Below are positions 20,714 to 30,560 of a stretch of DNA of 64,000 bases, in pieces. The DNA is taken from NCBI RefSeq assembly GCF_000243415.2, contig NZ_KI912270.1, positions 2,604,001-2,668,000 on the forward strand. Reading direction: 5' to 3'. The translations under genes and the position numbers were made by a program. This DNA is from Mycolicibacterium tusciae JS617. Lineage in GTDB: Bacteria; Actinomycetota; Actinomycetes; Mycobacteriales; Mycobacteriaceae. How positions within the stretch are numbered: the stretch's first letter is position 1; every line of letters begins with the position of its first letter. The notes below the pieces were generated by a model. That model saw nothing but the letters and a program-made list of their open reading frames with translations. It had not been told where the DNA came from and did not search any database.

Positions 20714-20835
20714 CGCGGGCCGGCCGCTGCGGCGAGCTCCGCGGTCACGAGCAGCATGACTTCTCCCCGGTAGTCGATGCGTGGCTTCCTGCCGTGACAT
20801 ACCCAAAGTCTCCGGACCTCAAGAATCGCCGATGC

Positions 20836-22152
20836 TTAGAAGCGCCCGCAGTTCGGGGCCGTCGGCAATCCGTTGAATCGGTCGGCGATCCACTGCATGG
20901 CCGGTTCCCCGTCGACCAGCATGGGCAGGCCGTGGTTGACCATCGCCTTGTTCAGGAACGGAGGTTGCTCGTTGGTGCGCGCCTCCACGTCCGCACCCTG
21001 GGCGCACCAGTCGCGCCCGAGCTGCATCGCCGGCGCCCATGGAACCAGCGGGTCGAACCGGTTGGCGTTGATCAGCACCGGTGCATTGGGTTTCGTGCGT
21101 CCCAGCTTCTGCTCGTCGAACATCGACTTGTACGGCTCCTTTTCGACGAGCGCGAAAATGTCCTCGTTGAAGTAGGGCTGCAGGTGGCGGAACATGAATT
21201 TTGTGAGCGTCTCGGCCACACACTGGTCCTGCACCTTGAAGAGCATGTCGGCGCCGCGCGGGGTCAGCGTCGCCCGAATTGCCGCCTCATGTTCGGGGTA
21301 GGCCGTGATCACCCCATTCAGCGCATAACCCACGGCTCCCATCAGCAGGCTGCCGTCAATGAAGGGGAACAGCGCCTTCAAGTCGGCCGGCGGCGCGCCG
21401 GCGTAGCTGCCGACTATGTCGAGTTCTGGCGCGTACAAATCGGCCATCTCCGCCGCGGATGCCGCCGCGCCCCCGCCCTGCGAGTACCCCCAGAACGCCA
21501 GCGGGCCGTCCGGGGTCAGCGAGGTGTTCGGCAGGTTCTTGGCGGCGCGGGCCGCATCAAGCATCGCGTGGCCCTGTGACACCCGGTTCGCGTAGGTGTG
21601 CAGTCCCGGCGTGCCGAGGCCCTCGTAGTCGGTCATGACAATCGCGAAGCCGCGCGCGACCATCGTCGCGACGAACAACTCCTCGTAGTTGAACGCGAGG
21701 TCGAGATACGGCGACCAGTGGATGCCCTGATTGAACTGTCGCGACGGCGCGCACTGGTCGCCTTGACCCTGGGTGCCTGGACCGTAGACGATCAGCGGCC
21801 GCGGCCCGCCGAACGGCCACGGTGCATGCGGCTCGAAGTAGGTGCCCGTGACGACATTCGGGTTGCCCCGAGCATCGTTGCTGCGGTACATGATTCGCGT
21901 GCCGTCGGCCATGATCATGCCCAACTCGCCCGACGGTTCGAGCACCAATCGCGACGGTTCGGTGCGGATCAGATCGCCCGGCTGCCCCGGCGGTAGTGGA
22001 TCCGGCGGCGTATAGAAGGCTTGGTACTCATCCTCGTTGAAGTACGGGTGATGGTCGTCGATCGTCGGATCGTCGGCGTGAGCCTGCGGGACAAGACACC
22101 CTGCGAGAGCAATGAGAACGACAACGACGATTCCCCCGACGCCCCGGCGCAC
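20836..22152 (-). CDS. Secreted lipase of the LIP family
   Basis: This protein of about 438 residues is an alpha/beta hydrolase of the secretory lipase family. The nucleophile elbow GYSQGG and a late NHGLPM histidine are seen; Cys residues suggest disulfides. The N-terminus (VRRGVGGIVVVVLIALAGC) is an export signal that could be a lipoprotein signal (LAGC) or be cleaved after AHA. The GTG at 22152 is preferred; an in-frame start at 22197 is possible. The likely substrate is an ester or lipid. It is accessory relative to M. tuberculosis at this site. Confidence 0.8.
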   Translation of the reverse strand: MRRGVGGIVVVVLIALAGCLVPQAHADDPTIDDHHPYFNEDEYQAFYTPPDPLPPGQPGDLIRTEPSRLVLEPSGELGMIMADGTRIMYRSNDARGNPNVVTGTYFEPHAPWPFGGPRPLIVYGPGTQGQGDQCAPSRQFNQGIHWSPYLDLAFNYEELFVATMVARGFAIVMTDYEGLGTPGLHTYANRVSQGHAMLDAARAAKNLPNTSLTPDGPLAFWGYSQGGGAAASAAEMADLYAPELDIVGSYAGAPPADLKALFPFIDGSLLMGAVGYALNGVITAYPEHEAAIRATLTPRGADMLFKVQDQCVAETLTKFMFRHLQPYFNEDIFALVEKEPYKSMFDEQKLGRTKPNAPVLINANRFDPLVPWAPAMQLGRDWCAQGADVEARTNEQPPFLNKAMVNHGLPMLVDGEPAMQWIADRFNGLPTAPNCGRF

Positions 22153-22205
22153 ACTCGGACCGTAACAGAATCGGTATGCCCGACGGCGAGCGTGCAAAAA
22201 CCGAA

Positions 22206-22253
22206 ACTGCGGCCAGATCGCGAAATCCGTGTGGATCGCGATCTGGCCGCAGT
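22206..22253 (-). terminator. Strong hairpin after sahH
   Basis: Perfect 17-bp arms (22206-22222 and 22237-22253; core GGCCAGATCGCG) surround a 14-base loop in which ATCC and GGAT can also pair. It lies 19 bases past the sahH stop codon and before the lipase gene. No U-tract follows. It is a likely terminator and the longest perfect stem noticed in the window. Confidence 0.75.
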
Positions 22254-22272
22254 CTCGATGGCTATCGGAGAA

Positions 22273-23751
<1,479 letters not shown>

Positions 23752-23877
23752 GAATTCTTAGAGCCCTTCTTCATTCGTCTTTGCCTGTGGGCGCACAGGT
23801 GCGCGGAAACGCGACACCTATGCCGAGAACCCCTAGCCTGCGGGCTCGCGGGACAGGCGCGAAAGGCGCTCTGACAG

Positions 23878-24525
23878 CTAAGAGGTATCTAGGACACCGT
23901 AGCGCTCGGCGAACGGCGTCATCAAACGGGCCAGGTCATGGGCGACATCGTGCCCGCGAGCGGGCGATGTGCCGGAGCCCGCCTCGGGCGGCATCGACAC
24001 ATAGCTCATGGCGAGGCGAACGATCGCCCTCGCCAGCACTCCGGCGTCCTCTTCGCCGCATTTCACCCAGCTATCAATGAATGTCGAGGTCAGCCGCTGC
24101 GAGCAGTGCGTGATGATCGGCCCGCTGTCGGTGGTGATCAGCTGCAACAGGTCGGGTTTGACATCACCGGTCAGCAGCGAGATCACCAGAGGGTCGGCGG
24201 CCGACTCGGTGAAGAAGTCGCGGAAACCCTGGACGAAGGCCGCGTGGACGTCGCCCTCGTTGCTCACGATCGCGTCGTCGATCTGGTCGACGAGACGGTC
24301 GGCCAGGCGCAGCGCGTAGGCCTGGGCCAGACCGAGCCGCGAGCCGAATTCGTTGTAGATGGTTTGACGGCTGATGCCCGCAGCCTTGGCGACGTGCGAC
24401 AGCGTTATGGCCGACCAGTCTCGGGTGAGGAGTTCCTCTCGCATGCCATCCAGAATCGAATCGCGCAGCAGCACCCTCGACGCCTCCGCGTACGGGATGC
24501 GCTGCGCGCTTCGTGGGCGGCTCAT
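23878..24525 (-). CDS. TetR regulator of the alkane hydroxylase operon (AlkX-like)
   Basis: This 215-residue TetR-family protein has an N-terminal helix-turn-helix (ITLSHVAKAAGISRQTIYNE, about 41-60). It corresponds to Rv3249c, which controls alkB-rubA-rubB. The ATG at 24525 (MSRPRSAQRIPYAEASR) is chosen from family length. An in-frame GTG at 24612 overlaps the rubB stop codon (GTGA) and would add 29 residues made largely of two copies of a 10-residue repeat encoded by the tandem repeat at 24537-24596. A palindrome before alkB (26241-26250) is a likely target. Confidence 0.85.
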   Translation of the reverse strand: MSRPRSAQRIPYAEASRVLLRDSILDGMREELLTRDWSAITLSHVAKAAGISRQTIYNEFGSRLGLAQAYALRLADRLVDQIDDAIVSNEGDVHAAFVQGFRDFFTESAADPLVISLLTGDVKPDLLQLITTDSGPIITHCSQRLTSTFIDSWVKCGEEDAGVLARAIVRLAMSYVSMPPEAGSGTSPARGHDVAHDLARLMTPFAERYGVLDTS

Positions 24526-24536
24526 CCTCGCGACCC

Positions 24537-24596
24537 TATCTTTCCCCGTCGCTTCGCTCGCCCAGGTATCTTTCCCCGTCGCTTCGCTCGCCCAGG
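24537..24596 (-). repeat. 30-bp tandem duplication at the rubB/tetR junction
   Basis: Two identical 30-bp units (24537-24566 and 24567-24596) lie between the rubB stop codon and the chosen TetR start. The unit length keeps the reading frame, so an upstream GTG could translate through it. Similar start-proximal repeats occur at three other junctions in the window. Confidence 0.9.
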
Positions 24597-24608
24597 CCAC
24601 GTTCGCCG

Positions 24609-24791
24609 TCACGAACGAGCGACCTCCACCATTTCGAAGTCCGCCTTGGCCGCACCGCAGTCCGGGCAGCTCCAGTCGTCGGGAATGTCGTCCCAGCGCG
24701 TCCCCGGGGCGATGCCGTCCTCCGGCCAGCCCTTGGCCTCGTCGTACTCGAAACCACACTGCACGCAGATGAACAGTTTGTAGTCGCTCAT
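24609..24791 (-). CDS. rubB: Rubredoxin RubB
   Basis: This 60-residue iron carrier has two CxxC pairs (FICVQCGF and WSCPDCGA) that bind one Fe(Cys)4 centre. It passes electrons from a reductase to the alkane hydroxylase AlkB. Its ATG overlaps the rubA stop codon (ATGA), so alkB-rubA-rubB is a translationally coupled operon. It matches Rv3250c by position. Confidence 0.93.
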   Translation of the reverse strand: MSDYKLFICVQCGFEYDEAKGWPEDGIAPGTRWDDIPDDWSCPDCGAAKADFEMVEVARS

Positions 24792-24961
24792 TGATTCACT
24801 CCTATCTCTTCGAAGTCGACCTTTTCGCGTACGGCGCAGTCCGGGCAGCACCAGTCCTCGGGGATGTCGTTCCATGCGGTGCCCGCGGGAAATCCCTCTC
24901 GCGGTGCACCTTTCGTCTCGTCGTAGGTGTAGTCGCAGCCGGGGCAGCGGTAGACGCTCAT
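24788..24961 (-). CDS. rubA: Rubredoxin RubA
   Basis: This 57-residue rubredoxin has Cys pairs CPGC (7-10) and CPDC (39-42). It and RubB are likely electron donors to AlkB. Its ATG overlaps the alkB stop codon (ATGA). It matches Rv3251c. The two rubredoxins differ enough to suggest division of roles, as described for AlkG1 and AlkG2 types; which is which was not resolved. Confidence 0.93.
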   Translation of the reverse strand: MSVYRCPGCDYTYDETKGAPREGFPAGTAWNDIPEDWCCPDCAVREKVDFEEIGVNQ

Positions 24962-26178
24962 GCCGCCGCCTGCGCTCCGTACTTGGCCAACACCTTGTCG
25001 CGGACGCGCGGGTGGATGTTGACCCGGGTGATGTCGCCGTCGTAGTGATCGAGCACCCGGTGGTCCATCACCTTGCGCCACAGCGGCGGGAAGTACGTCA
25101 GGCCGATCATCGACGCGTAGCCACTGGGCAGATTCGGCGCACCCTCCATGCTGCGTAGCGTCTGGTAGCGCCGCGTCGGGTTGGCGTGGTGATCGCTGTG
25201 CCGCTGCAAGTGATACAGGAACAGGTTGGTCACGATGTGATCTGAGTTCCAGCTGTGCACCGGTGCGCACCGCTCATACCGACCGCTTTCGGTTTTCTGC
25301 CGCAGCAGCCCGTAGTGCTCGAGGTAATTCACAGTCTCCAGAAGCGTGAACCCGAACACCGCTGAAATGAGGATGTACGGGATCAGCGCCACCCCGAACA
25401 CCGCGATCAGCACGCCGTAGAACACGACCGACATCGCCCAGGCGTTCAGCACGTCGTTGGACCAGTGCCACTTGCTCTTGCCGGCCCGCTCGAGCCGCTT
25501 GGCCTCCAGTTCCCACGACGACTTCGCGCTCCCCCACACGCTGCGCGGCAGAAACTCCCAGAACGTCTCGCCGAAACGGGCCGACGCGGGATCCTCCGGG
25601 GTTGCGACGCGGACGTGATGTCCCCGGTTGTGCTCGATGTAGAAGTGGCCGTAGAGCGTCTGAGCCAGTGTGACCTTGGCCAGCCACCGTTCCAGTTCAT
25701 CCTTCTTATGACCCATCTCGTGCGCGGTGTTGATGCCAACCCCTCCGAGCATGCCGACCGACAGCGCGAGACCGATCTTGGCCGGCCACCCCAGCCCACC
25801 GTCGAACCCGAGCCAGCTCAGGTTCGACGCCGTGAACAAGTAGGCGCCAAAGATCACGCTCGCGTACTGGAACGGAATGTAGATGTAGGTGCAGTAGCGG
25901 TAGTACTTGTCGTTTTCGAGCCGCTCCATCGCCTCGTCGGGCGCATTTTGCCCGTCGGGCCCGAATCGCAGGTCCAGAGCAGGCAGCAGGATGTACAGCA
26001 GGATCGGGCCGATCCAGAACGGCACCTGGGCCACCGCATGCCAGCCCCACTGATTGAAGGCCCACACCAGCGGCATCATCACGAACAGCGCCGTCGGTGC
26101 GATCAGCCCCATCAGCCACAGGTAGCGCTTCTTATCGCGCCACTGTTCGATCTCGAGCTCTGACATTTGCGTGGTCAC
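24958..26178 (-). CDS. alkB: Alkane 1-monooxygenase AlkB
   Basis: This 406-residue integral-membrane di-iron enzyme hydroxylates medium- to long-chain n-alkanes at the terminal carbon. The histidine boxes HEMGH (153-157), EHNRGHH (182-188) and LQRHSDHH (324-331), plus NYLEHYGL (284-291), are all intact. Translation starts at GTG 26178 with AGAGGAGG about eight bases upstream. The promoter has a palindrome at 26241-26250 near the -35 region. An insertion sequence lies 145 bases upstream of the start codon and is transcribed toward this operon. Confidence 0.96.
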   Translation of the reverse strand: MTTQMSELEIEQWRDKKRYLWLMGLIAPTALFVMMPLVWAFNQWGWHAVAQVPFWIGPILLYILLPALDLRFGPDGQNAPDEAMERLENDKYYRYCTYIYIPFQYASVIFGAYLFTASNLSWLGFDGGLGWPAKIGLALSVGMLGGVGINTAHEMGHKKDELERWLAKVTLAQTLYGHFYIEHNRGHHVRVATPEDPASARFGETFWEFLPRSVWGSAKSSWELEAKRLERAGKSKWHWSNDVLNAWAMSVVFYGVLIAVFGVALIPYILISAVFGFTLLETVNYLEHYGLLRQKTESGRYERCAPVHSWNSDHIVTNLFLYHLQRHSDHHANPTRRYQTLRSMEGAPNLPSGYASMIGLTYFPPLWRKVMDHRVLDHYDGDITRVNIHPRVRDKVLAKYGAQAAA

Positions 26179-26217
26179 TGGGAGCCTCCTCTGTGAGTGC
26201 CGTCACGACTGCACTTG

Positions 26218-26250
26218 ACTATAGAACCGATTTTGTCGGCTGTCTAGACA
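26218..26250 (-). promoter_or_regulatory. alkB promoter and palindromic operator
   Basis: On the minus strand TATAGT (26218-26223) is a good -10 hexamer. The perfect palindrome TGTCTAGACA (26241-26250) lies 17 bases upstream of it, overlapping the -35 position, with TTGT and ACAA just outside. This is the layout expected for repression by the TetR protein encoded downstream of rubB. The untranslated leader would be about 30 bases. Confidence 0.6.
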
Positions 26251-26289
26251 CAAAGCCATCGTTTGTAAAGTAACCGAGGCCGCGCTCAA

Positions 26290-26302
26290 GCGATTTCGGT
26301 GC
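26290..26302. terminator. Left half of a hairpin split by the first IS copy
   Basis: GCGATTTCGGTGC pairs perfectly with GCACCGAAATCGC at 27676-27688. Removing the element and one target copy would leave a 13-bp stem with a 27-base loop. Before insertion this was probably the terminator of the permease gene (minus strand). Confidence 0.65.
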
Positions 26303-26308
26303 CCGAAC

Positions 26309-26323
26309 GTTCGATGAGCGATT
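26309..26323. repeat. Target site duplication, left side, IS copy 1
   Basis: GTTCGATGAGCGATT is repeated exactly at 27655-27669, directly outside both ends of the element. The 15-bp length is the same as for the second copy. Confidence 0.95.
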
Positions 26324-27654
26324 TGTGGTGTCTCGGGACATCGCTGACACTTTTGTCTTGGGACATCGCTGACACTCATGGTGCCGGTTTGGGCTCGCGA
26401 GTGCGATAGGTACGGGTGTTTGGTTCGGCGGGTTGGTGGTAGCGGGCGGGGTCGGCGGTGAATGCGCGGACGAGTCGGTTGCCGCTGAAGATCGCGATGT
26501 GGTCACCGTCGCGGATGACGTCGCATTCGTGGCCGGCCCAGCGCAGGCCGACGTTGATCCTGTAGGGCGCAGCGCACACGTAGCCCGACTGCTCGCCGAC
26601 GGTGTGGTGGCTGACGAACACGGGTGCGGGAAGTGGGCGGTCGGCTGGGCGGGCCTTGGCGGTGGCGTGAAACGCCTCGGCCGGGGTGGCTCCACGCAGC
26701 GCACGGTGGGGCCGTTGGTGGTTGTAGAAGCTGCGGAACTCCTCGAGCAGGTCGTTGAGTTCGGCGACGGTGGCCGCCGGGTCCCGCGCGGACAGCCACT
26801 TCTTCAGTGTCTGCCAGAACCGCTCGATCTTGCCGCAGGTCTGCGGATGAAACGGTGCCGAGTTGATCGTGCGCACACCAAGGGCGCGCAGGTTGATCTC
26901 GAACGCCGATTCATGCGCATGGAATCTACCGGTGTAGACGATTCCGTTGTCCGACAACGACATCGACGGTATCCCACACTCGTCGATACCAGCCATGATG
27001 ACCGACCAGACGAGGTCACCGTCGGCGTCGCCGGCATCGGCGCGCAACCCCACGGCATAGCGGGAGTGGTCATCGAGGCTGCCCGCGATGGCCACCGCAC
27101 TGCCACCGGCAAGCCACCATCCGGTCCAATCTGACTGCCAGCATTCATTGGGCCGCGCGAACACGAACCGCTTCGTCGCCGACTTCGGACGTTTCTGCGG
27201 CTGCGGGGTGATCAGCCCGCGGCGGGTCAGGATCTGCCACACCGTCGACGGCGACGGCACTGCCTGCACACCGTCGCGTTGCAATGACCACACGATCGAT
27301 TGGGCGCCGTGATCTCGCCCCTGCTCGATCAACTGTTTGCGGCGGCGCACCACCAGGTCCTCGACCTCGGGGCAGGTCTGACCCGGCGAGGTCAATGGCC
27401 GTCGGGACCGATCCTGCAGCCCGTCGATCCCACCGTCACGGAAGCGCCCACGAAACTTGTAGAACGTCTGCCGACTGATGTGCTCGCGGCGACAGAACTC
27501 CGCCACGTTGTCCACTTGCCCGGCCAACGCCGCAGCCATCCGAATGTCCATTGCCGTCACCTTCTGGGCCATGAACCATCGTGGTCGAGGCCCTACTCAG
27601 GTGTCAGCGATGTCTCAAGACATACCGGTGTCAGCGATGTCCCCGAACAGGACA
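26324..27654 (-). mobile_element. IS481-family insertion sequence, copy 1
   Basis: This 1331-bp element has imperfect terminal inverted repeats of 27 bp (22 of 27 matching) that begin TGT and share GGGACATCGCTGACAC. A second copy of that 16-base core lies just inside the left end (26360-26375), and a related inner copy lies near the right end. It carries one transposase gene and is flanked by 15-bp direct repeats. Copy 2 (39130-40460) is the same length; the only difference noticed is one base (27445). Confidence 0.95.
26376..27572 (-). CDS. IS481-family transposase, copy 1
   Basis: This 398-residue transposase has an N-terminal helix-turn-helix (NVAEFCRREHISRQTFYKF, 22-40) and an rve/RNase H-like domain with catalytic acidic residues in WQSDWTGW, SLSDNGIVY and GKIERFWQTLK. 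It cuts and joins the terminal repeats. It is intact, so the element may be active. Its stop codon abuts the inner copy of the terminal motif. Residue 43 is Arg here and His in the other copy. Confidence 0.95.
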   Translation of the reverse strand: MAQKVTAMDIRMAAALAGQVDNVAEFCRREHISRQTFYKFRGRFRDGGIDGLQDRSRRPLTSPGQTCPEVEDLVVRRRKQLIEQGRDHGAQSIVWSLQRDGVQAVPSPSTVWQILTRRGLITPQPQKRPKSATKRFVFARPNECWQSDWTGWWLAGGSAVAIAGSLDDHSRYAVGLRADAGDADGDLVWSVIMAGIDECGIPSMSLSDNGIVYTGRFHAHESAFEINLRALGVRTINSAPFHPQTCGKIERFWQTLKKWLSARDPAATVAELNDLLEEFRSFYNHQRPHRALRGATPAEAFHATAKARPADRPLPAPVFVSHHTVGEQSGYVCAAPYRINVGLRWAGHECDVIRDGDHIAIFSGNRLVRAFTADPARYHQPAEPNTRTYRTREPKPAP

Positions 27655-27669
27655 GTTCGATGAGCGATT
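27655..27669. repeat. Target site duplication, right side, IS copy 1
   Basis: GTTCGATGAGCGATT is identical to 26309-26323. Confidence 0.95.
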
Positions 27670-27675
27670 GCGCGC

Positions 27676-27688
27676 GCACCGAAATCGC
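27676..27688. terminator. Right half of the hairpin split by IS copy 1
   Basis: GCACCGAAATCGC complements 26290-26302. It lies two bases from the permease stop codon (27691), so in the minus direction it is the proximal arm of the presumed permease terminator, now separated from its partner by the element. Confidence 0.65.
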
Positions 27689-27690
27689 AG

Positions 27691-29160
27691 TTACGTGACT
27701 TGCGTGGACTCCGACTCCCGCCGGCCGAGCAGCGAGTGCCGCCGGCCGTAGGCGAAATAGACGACCACGCCGAGGGCCATCCAGATGAGGAACCGGATCC
27801 AGGTCAGCGCGGTGAGGTTGAGCATGAGCCAGACGCACGCAAGGATCGCCGCGATCGGCAGCAACGGCACACCGGGCGCCCGGAAGCCGCGCTCGAGGTC
27901 GGGTCGCTGACGACGCAACACGATCACACCCCCGGAAACCAGCACGAACGCGAAGAGCGTGCCGATGTTGACCATCTCCTCGAGCTTGCCGATCGGAAAC
28001 ACCGTCGCCGTCACGGCCACCAGCACACCGACGATCAGCGTGATGCGCACCGGTGTGCCGTGCGTGCCGGTCTTGGCGAGCGATCGTGGCAAGAGTCCGT
28101 CGCGTGACATCGCGAACAGCACCCGCGTCTGCCCGAGCACCAGCACGATCACCACGGTGGTGAGCCCGGCCAGCGCGCCGATAGAAATGACCTTCGCCGC
28201 CCAGTCGATGCCGTTGACAGCGAATGCCGTTGCGAGGTTTGCCTTTTCACCAGCCTCGCGGAGTTCGGTGTAGCTGATCATGCCGGAGATCACCACGGCC
28301 ACCGCGATGTAGAGAACCGTGACGATCGCCAGCGAGGCGAGGATGCCGCGCGACACGTCACGCTGCGGGTTCTTGGTTTCTTCCGCGGTGGTGGCGACGA
28401 TGTCGAAGCCGATGAACGCAAAGAACACGATGGACGCACCCGCCAGCACGCCGTACCAGCCGTAAGTGCTGCCCCCGGCGCCGGTCAGCAATGAGAACAG
28501 CGACTGCTCGGTTCCCGAACCGCCTTCACCGGGCTGGGCGGGCGGGATGAACGGGGTGAAGTTCTCCATCTTGATGTAGAACGCGCCGACGGCCACGACG
28601 AGCAGCACCACCGCCACCTTGATCACCGTGATCGCCAAGCTGACCTTCGCGGAGAGCTTGGTCCCCCACGCCAAGATGACAGTCACAAACACGATGATCA
28701 GCAGGGCGCCCCAATCCAATTTCAGCCCAGCCAAATCCGCGGTGCCACCGCCGAAACCGAAGACGGTGCCCAGATAGCTCGACCAGCCCTTGGCCACCAC
28801 GGCCGCCGCCACGGCGAACTCGAGGATCAGGTCCCATCCGATGATCCACGCGACGAACTCACCGAACGTCGCGTAGGAGAACGTGTAGGCACTGCCCGCC
28901 ACGGGCACAGTCGAGGCGAATTCTGCGTAGCACATAGCGGCCAGACCGCAGGCGATCGCGGCGAAGACGAACGAGATGGAGATCGCCGGGCCGGTGATGT
29001 TTCCGGTCGTCGACGCCGTGATCGTGAAGATGCCTGCGCCGATCACCACCGAAACGCCGAAGACGGTGAGATCCCACCAATTCAGGTCTTTTCGCAGGCG
29101 AGTGTCGGGTTCGTCAGTGTCGGCGATCGACTGCTCAACCGACTTCGTCCGCCATGCCAT
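27691..29160 (-). CDS. APC-family amino acid permease (Rv3253c-like)
   Basis: This 489-residue transporter has about 12 to 14 helices and the cationic-amino-acid-transporter pattern (VIGAGIFTITASTTG near the N-terminus; GFDIVATTAEETKNPQRDV in the middle). It probably imports a cationic or neutral amino acid. The ATG at 29160 has GGGAGG about nine bases upstream. It is divergent from the FAD oxidoreductase gene with 53 bases between. Confidence 0.88.
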   Translation of the reverse strand: MAWRTKSVEQSIADTDEPDTRLRKDLNWWDLTVFGVSVVIGAGIFTITASTTGNITGPAISISFVFAAIACGLAAMCYAEFASTVPVAGSAYTFSYATFGEFVAWIIGWDLILEFAVAAAVVAKGWSSYLGTVFGFGGGTADLAGLKLDWGALLIIVFVTVILAWGTKLSAKVSLAITVIKVAVVLLVVAVGAFYIKMENFTPFIPPAQPGEGGSGTEQSLFSLLTGAGGSTYGWYGVLAGASIVFFAFIGFDIVATTAEETKNPQRDVSRGILASLAIVTVLYIAVAVVISGMISYTELREAGEKANLATAFAVNGIDWAAKVISIGALAGLTTVVIVLVLGQTRVLFAMSRDGLLPRSLAKTGTHGTPVRITLIVGVLVAVTATVFPIGKLEEMVNIGTLFAFVLVSGGVIVLRRQRPDLERGFRAPGVPLLPIAAILACVWLMLNLTALTWIRFLIWMALGVVVYFAYGRRHSLLGRRESESTQVT

Positions 29161-29213
29161 CGGCTTTTCCTCCCGTGGTCTGTCTCGGGAATGTACCGAG
29201 TACTGTCCACCCA

Positions 29214-30554
29214 GTGGGGCGGAGTTATAAACACGCAACCGTCATTGGGGCCAGCCTGGGGGGGTTGTGCGCCGCCCGGGTCCTCGCCGATGTCAGTGAG
29301 CGGGTGACCGTCTACGAGCGCGACGAACTGCCAGACGGCCCGGTGAACCGGACCGCCGTCCCACAGGGCAGGCATGTCCATCTGCTGATGGCGCGCGGGG
29401 CCCAGGAATTCGAGAGCCTTTTTCCCGGCCTGCTCGACGACATGGTGGCCGACGGTGTGCCGATCCTGGAGAACCGGCCCGACTGCATCCATTTCGGCGC
29501 CGCCGGGCATGTGCTTGGCACGGCGCATCGGTTGCAGGACGAGTTCACCGCCTACGTCCCCAGCCGTCCACAGCTCGAGTGGCAGATCCGCCGCCGCGTG
29601 ATGGCGATCGAGAACGTCGAGATCATTGGTGCGGGGGTCACCGAGCCGACCTATGACACCGCGCAGGGGCGCGTGACCGGAGTGCTGCTCGATTCGGGTG
29701 ACGCCGTGCCCGCCGATTTCGTCGTCGACGCGACCGGCCGCGGCACCCGGCTGCCCGCATGGCTCGACAAGTGGGGCTACCAGCGTCCCCGCGAGGAGAC
29801 CGTCGACGTCGGGATCGCCTACACCAGCCATCAGTTCCACGTGCCCGAGGGCCTGCTCGCCGAGAAGGTCGTGGTGGCCGGCGCCTCCCGCGCACAACCG
29901 GTCGGCATCGGCATGCTGCTCTACGAAGATGGCAACTGGAACGTCACGACCTTCGGCGTCGCGAAGGTCGAGCCGCCGCAGACCGTCGCGCAGATCCTCG
30001 ACCTCGCCGACGAGATCCTGCCCGCACATGTGTCGGCCGCGCTGCGGCAAGGCACACCGCTCGGCGAGATGGCGTTCCACAAATACCCGACCAGCCGGTG
30101 GCGCCGCTATGACAATCTGGAGCGCTTTCCCGCAGGCATCGTCCCCTTCGGCGACGCCGTGGTGAGCTTCAATCCGACGTTCGGGCAGGGCATGACCATG
30201 ACGGCCATCCAGGCGACGAATTTACGTGCGGTGATCGAATCCGGCGCGCCCGACATCGCCCCCCATCTCGCGAAGGCGACGGCGAAGACGACGTGGCCGG
30301 TCTGGGTGATGACCGCCATCGGCGACCTCGCGCTGCACAATGCGACCGGCGAGTCCAAGTGGTGGTACAAGCCGGTGGGTGAATTGTTCGATCATTTCCT
30401 CGGCGCCGCCGAGACGGATCCCGTGCTGGCCGAATGGTTTCTGCGTAGATTCAGTCTTCTCGACAGCCTCTATATGGTTCCGTCGCCCCGCCTCGTTGGT
30501 CGCACCATCCGGCACAACATGAAGCTGTGGCTGGCAGAGAAGCGCTCGGCGTAG
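29214..30554 (+). CDS. FAD-dependent oxidoreductase (Rv3254-like)
   Basis: This protein of about 446 residues resembles squalene-epoxidase/halogenase-type flavoproteins. The N-terminal FAD motif ATVIGASLGGLCAARVL and the later GDAVVSFNPTFGQGMTM, which binds the FAD ribityl chain, are clear. Substrate is unknown. The GTG at 29214 (VGRSYKHATVIGAS) is chosen because it lies just before the Rossmann fold; GTG or ATG codons further up toward 29154 would overlap the permease start. Confidence 0.8.
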   Translation: MGRSYKHATVIGASLGGLCAARVLADVSERVTVYERDELPDGPVNRTAVPQGRHVHLLMARGAQEFESLFPGLLDDMVADGVPILENRPDCIHFGAAGHVLGTAHRLQDEFTAYVPSRPQLEWQIRRRVMAIENVEIIGAGVTEPTYDTAQGRVTGVLLDSGDAVPADFVVDATGRGTRLPAWLDKWGYQRPREETVDVGIAYTSHQFHVPEGLLAEKVVVAGASRAQPVGIGMLLYEDGNWNVTTFGVAKVEPPQTVAQILDLADEILPAHVSAALRQGTPLGEMAFHKYPTSRWRRYDNLERFPAGIVPFGDAVVSFNPTFGQGMTMTAIQATNLRAVIESGAPDIAPHLAKATAKTTWPVWVMTAIGDLALHNATGESKWWYKPVGELFDHFLGAAETDPVLAEWFLRRFSLLDSLYMVPSPRLVGRTIRHNMKLWLAEKRSA

Positions 30555-30560
30555 CCGCCC

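Noticed and set aside
23752..23877. SAH riboswitch upstream of sahH
   Set aside because: The 126-base leader has some GC-rich pairing but I could not match the conserved SAH riboswitch core.
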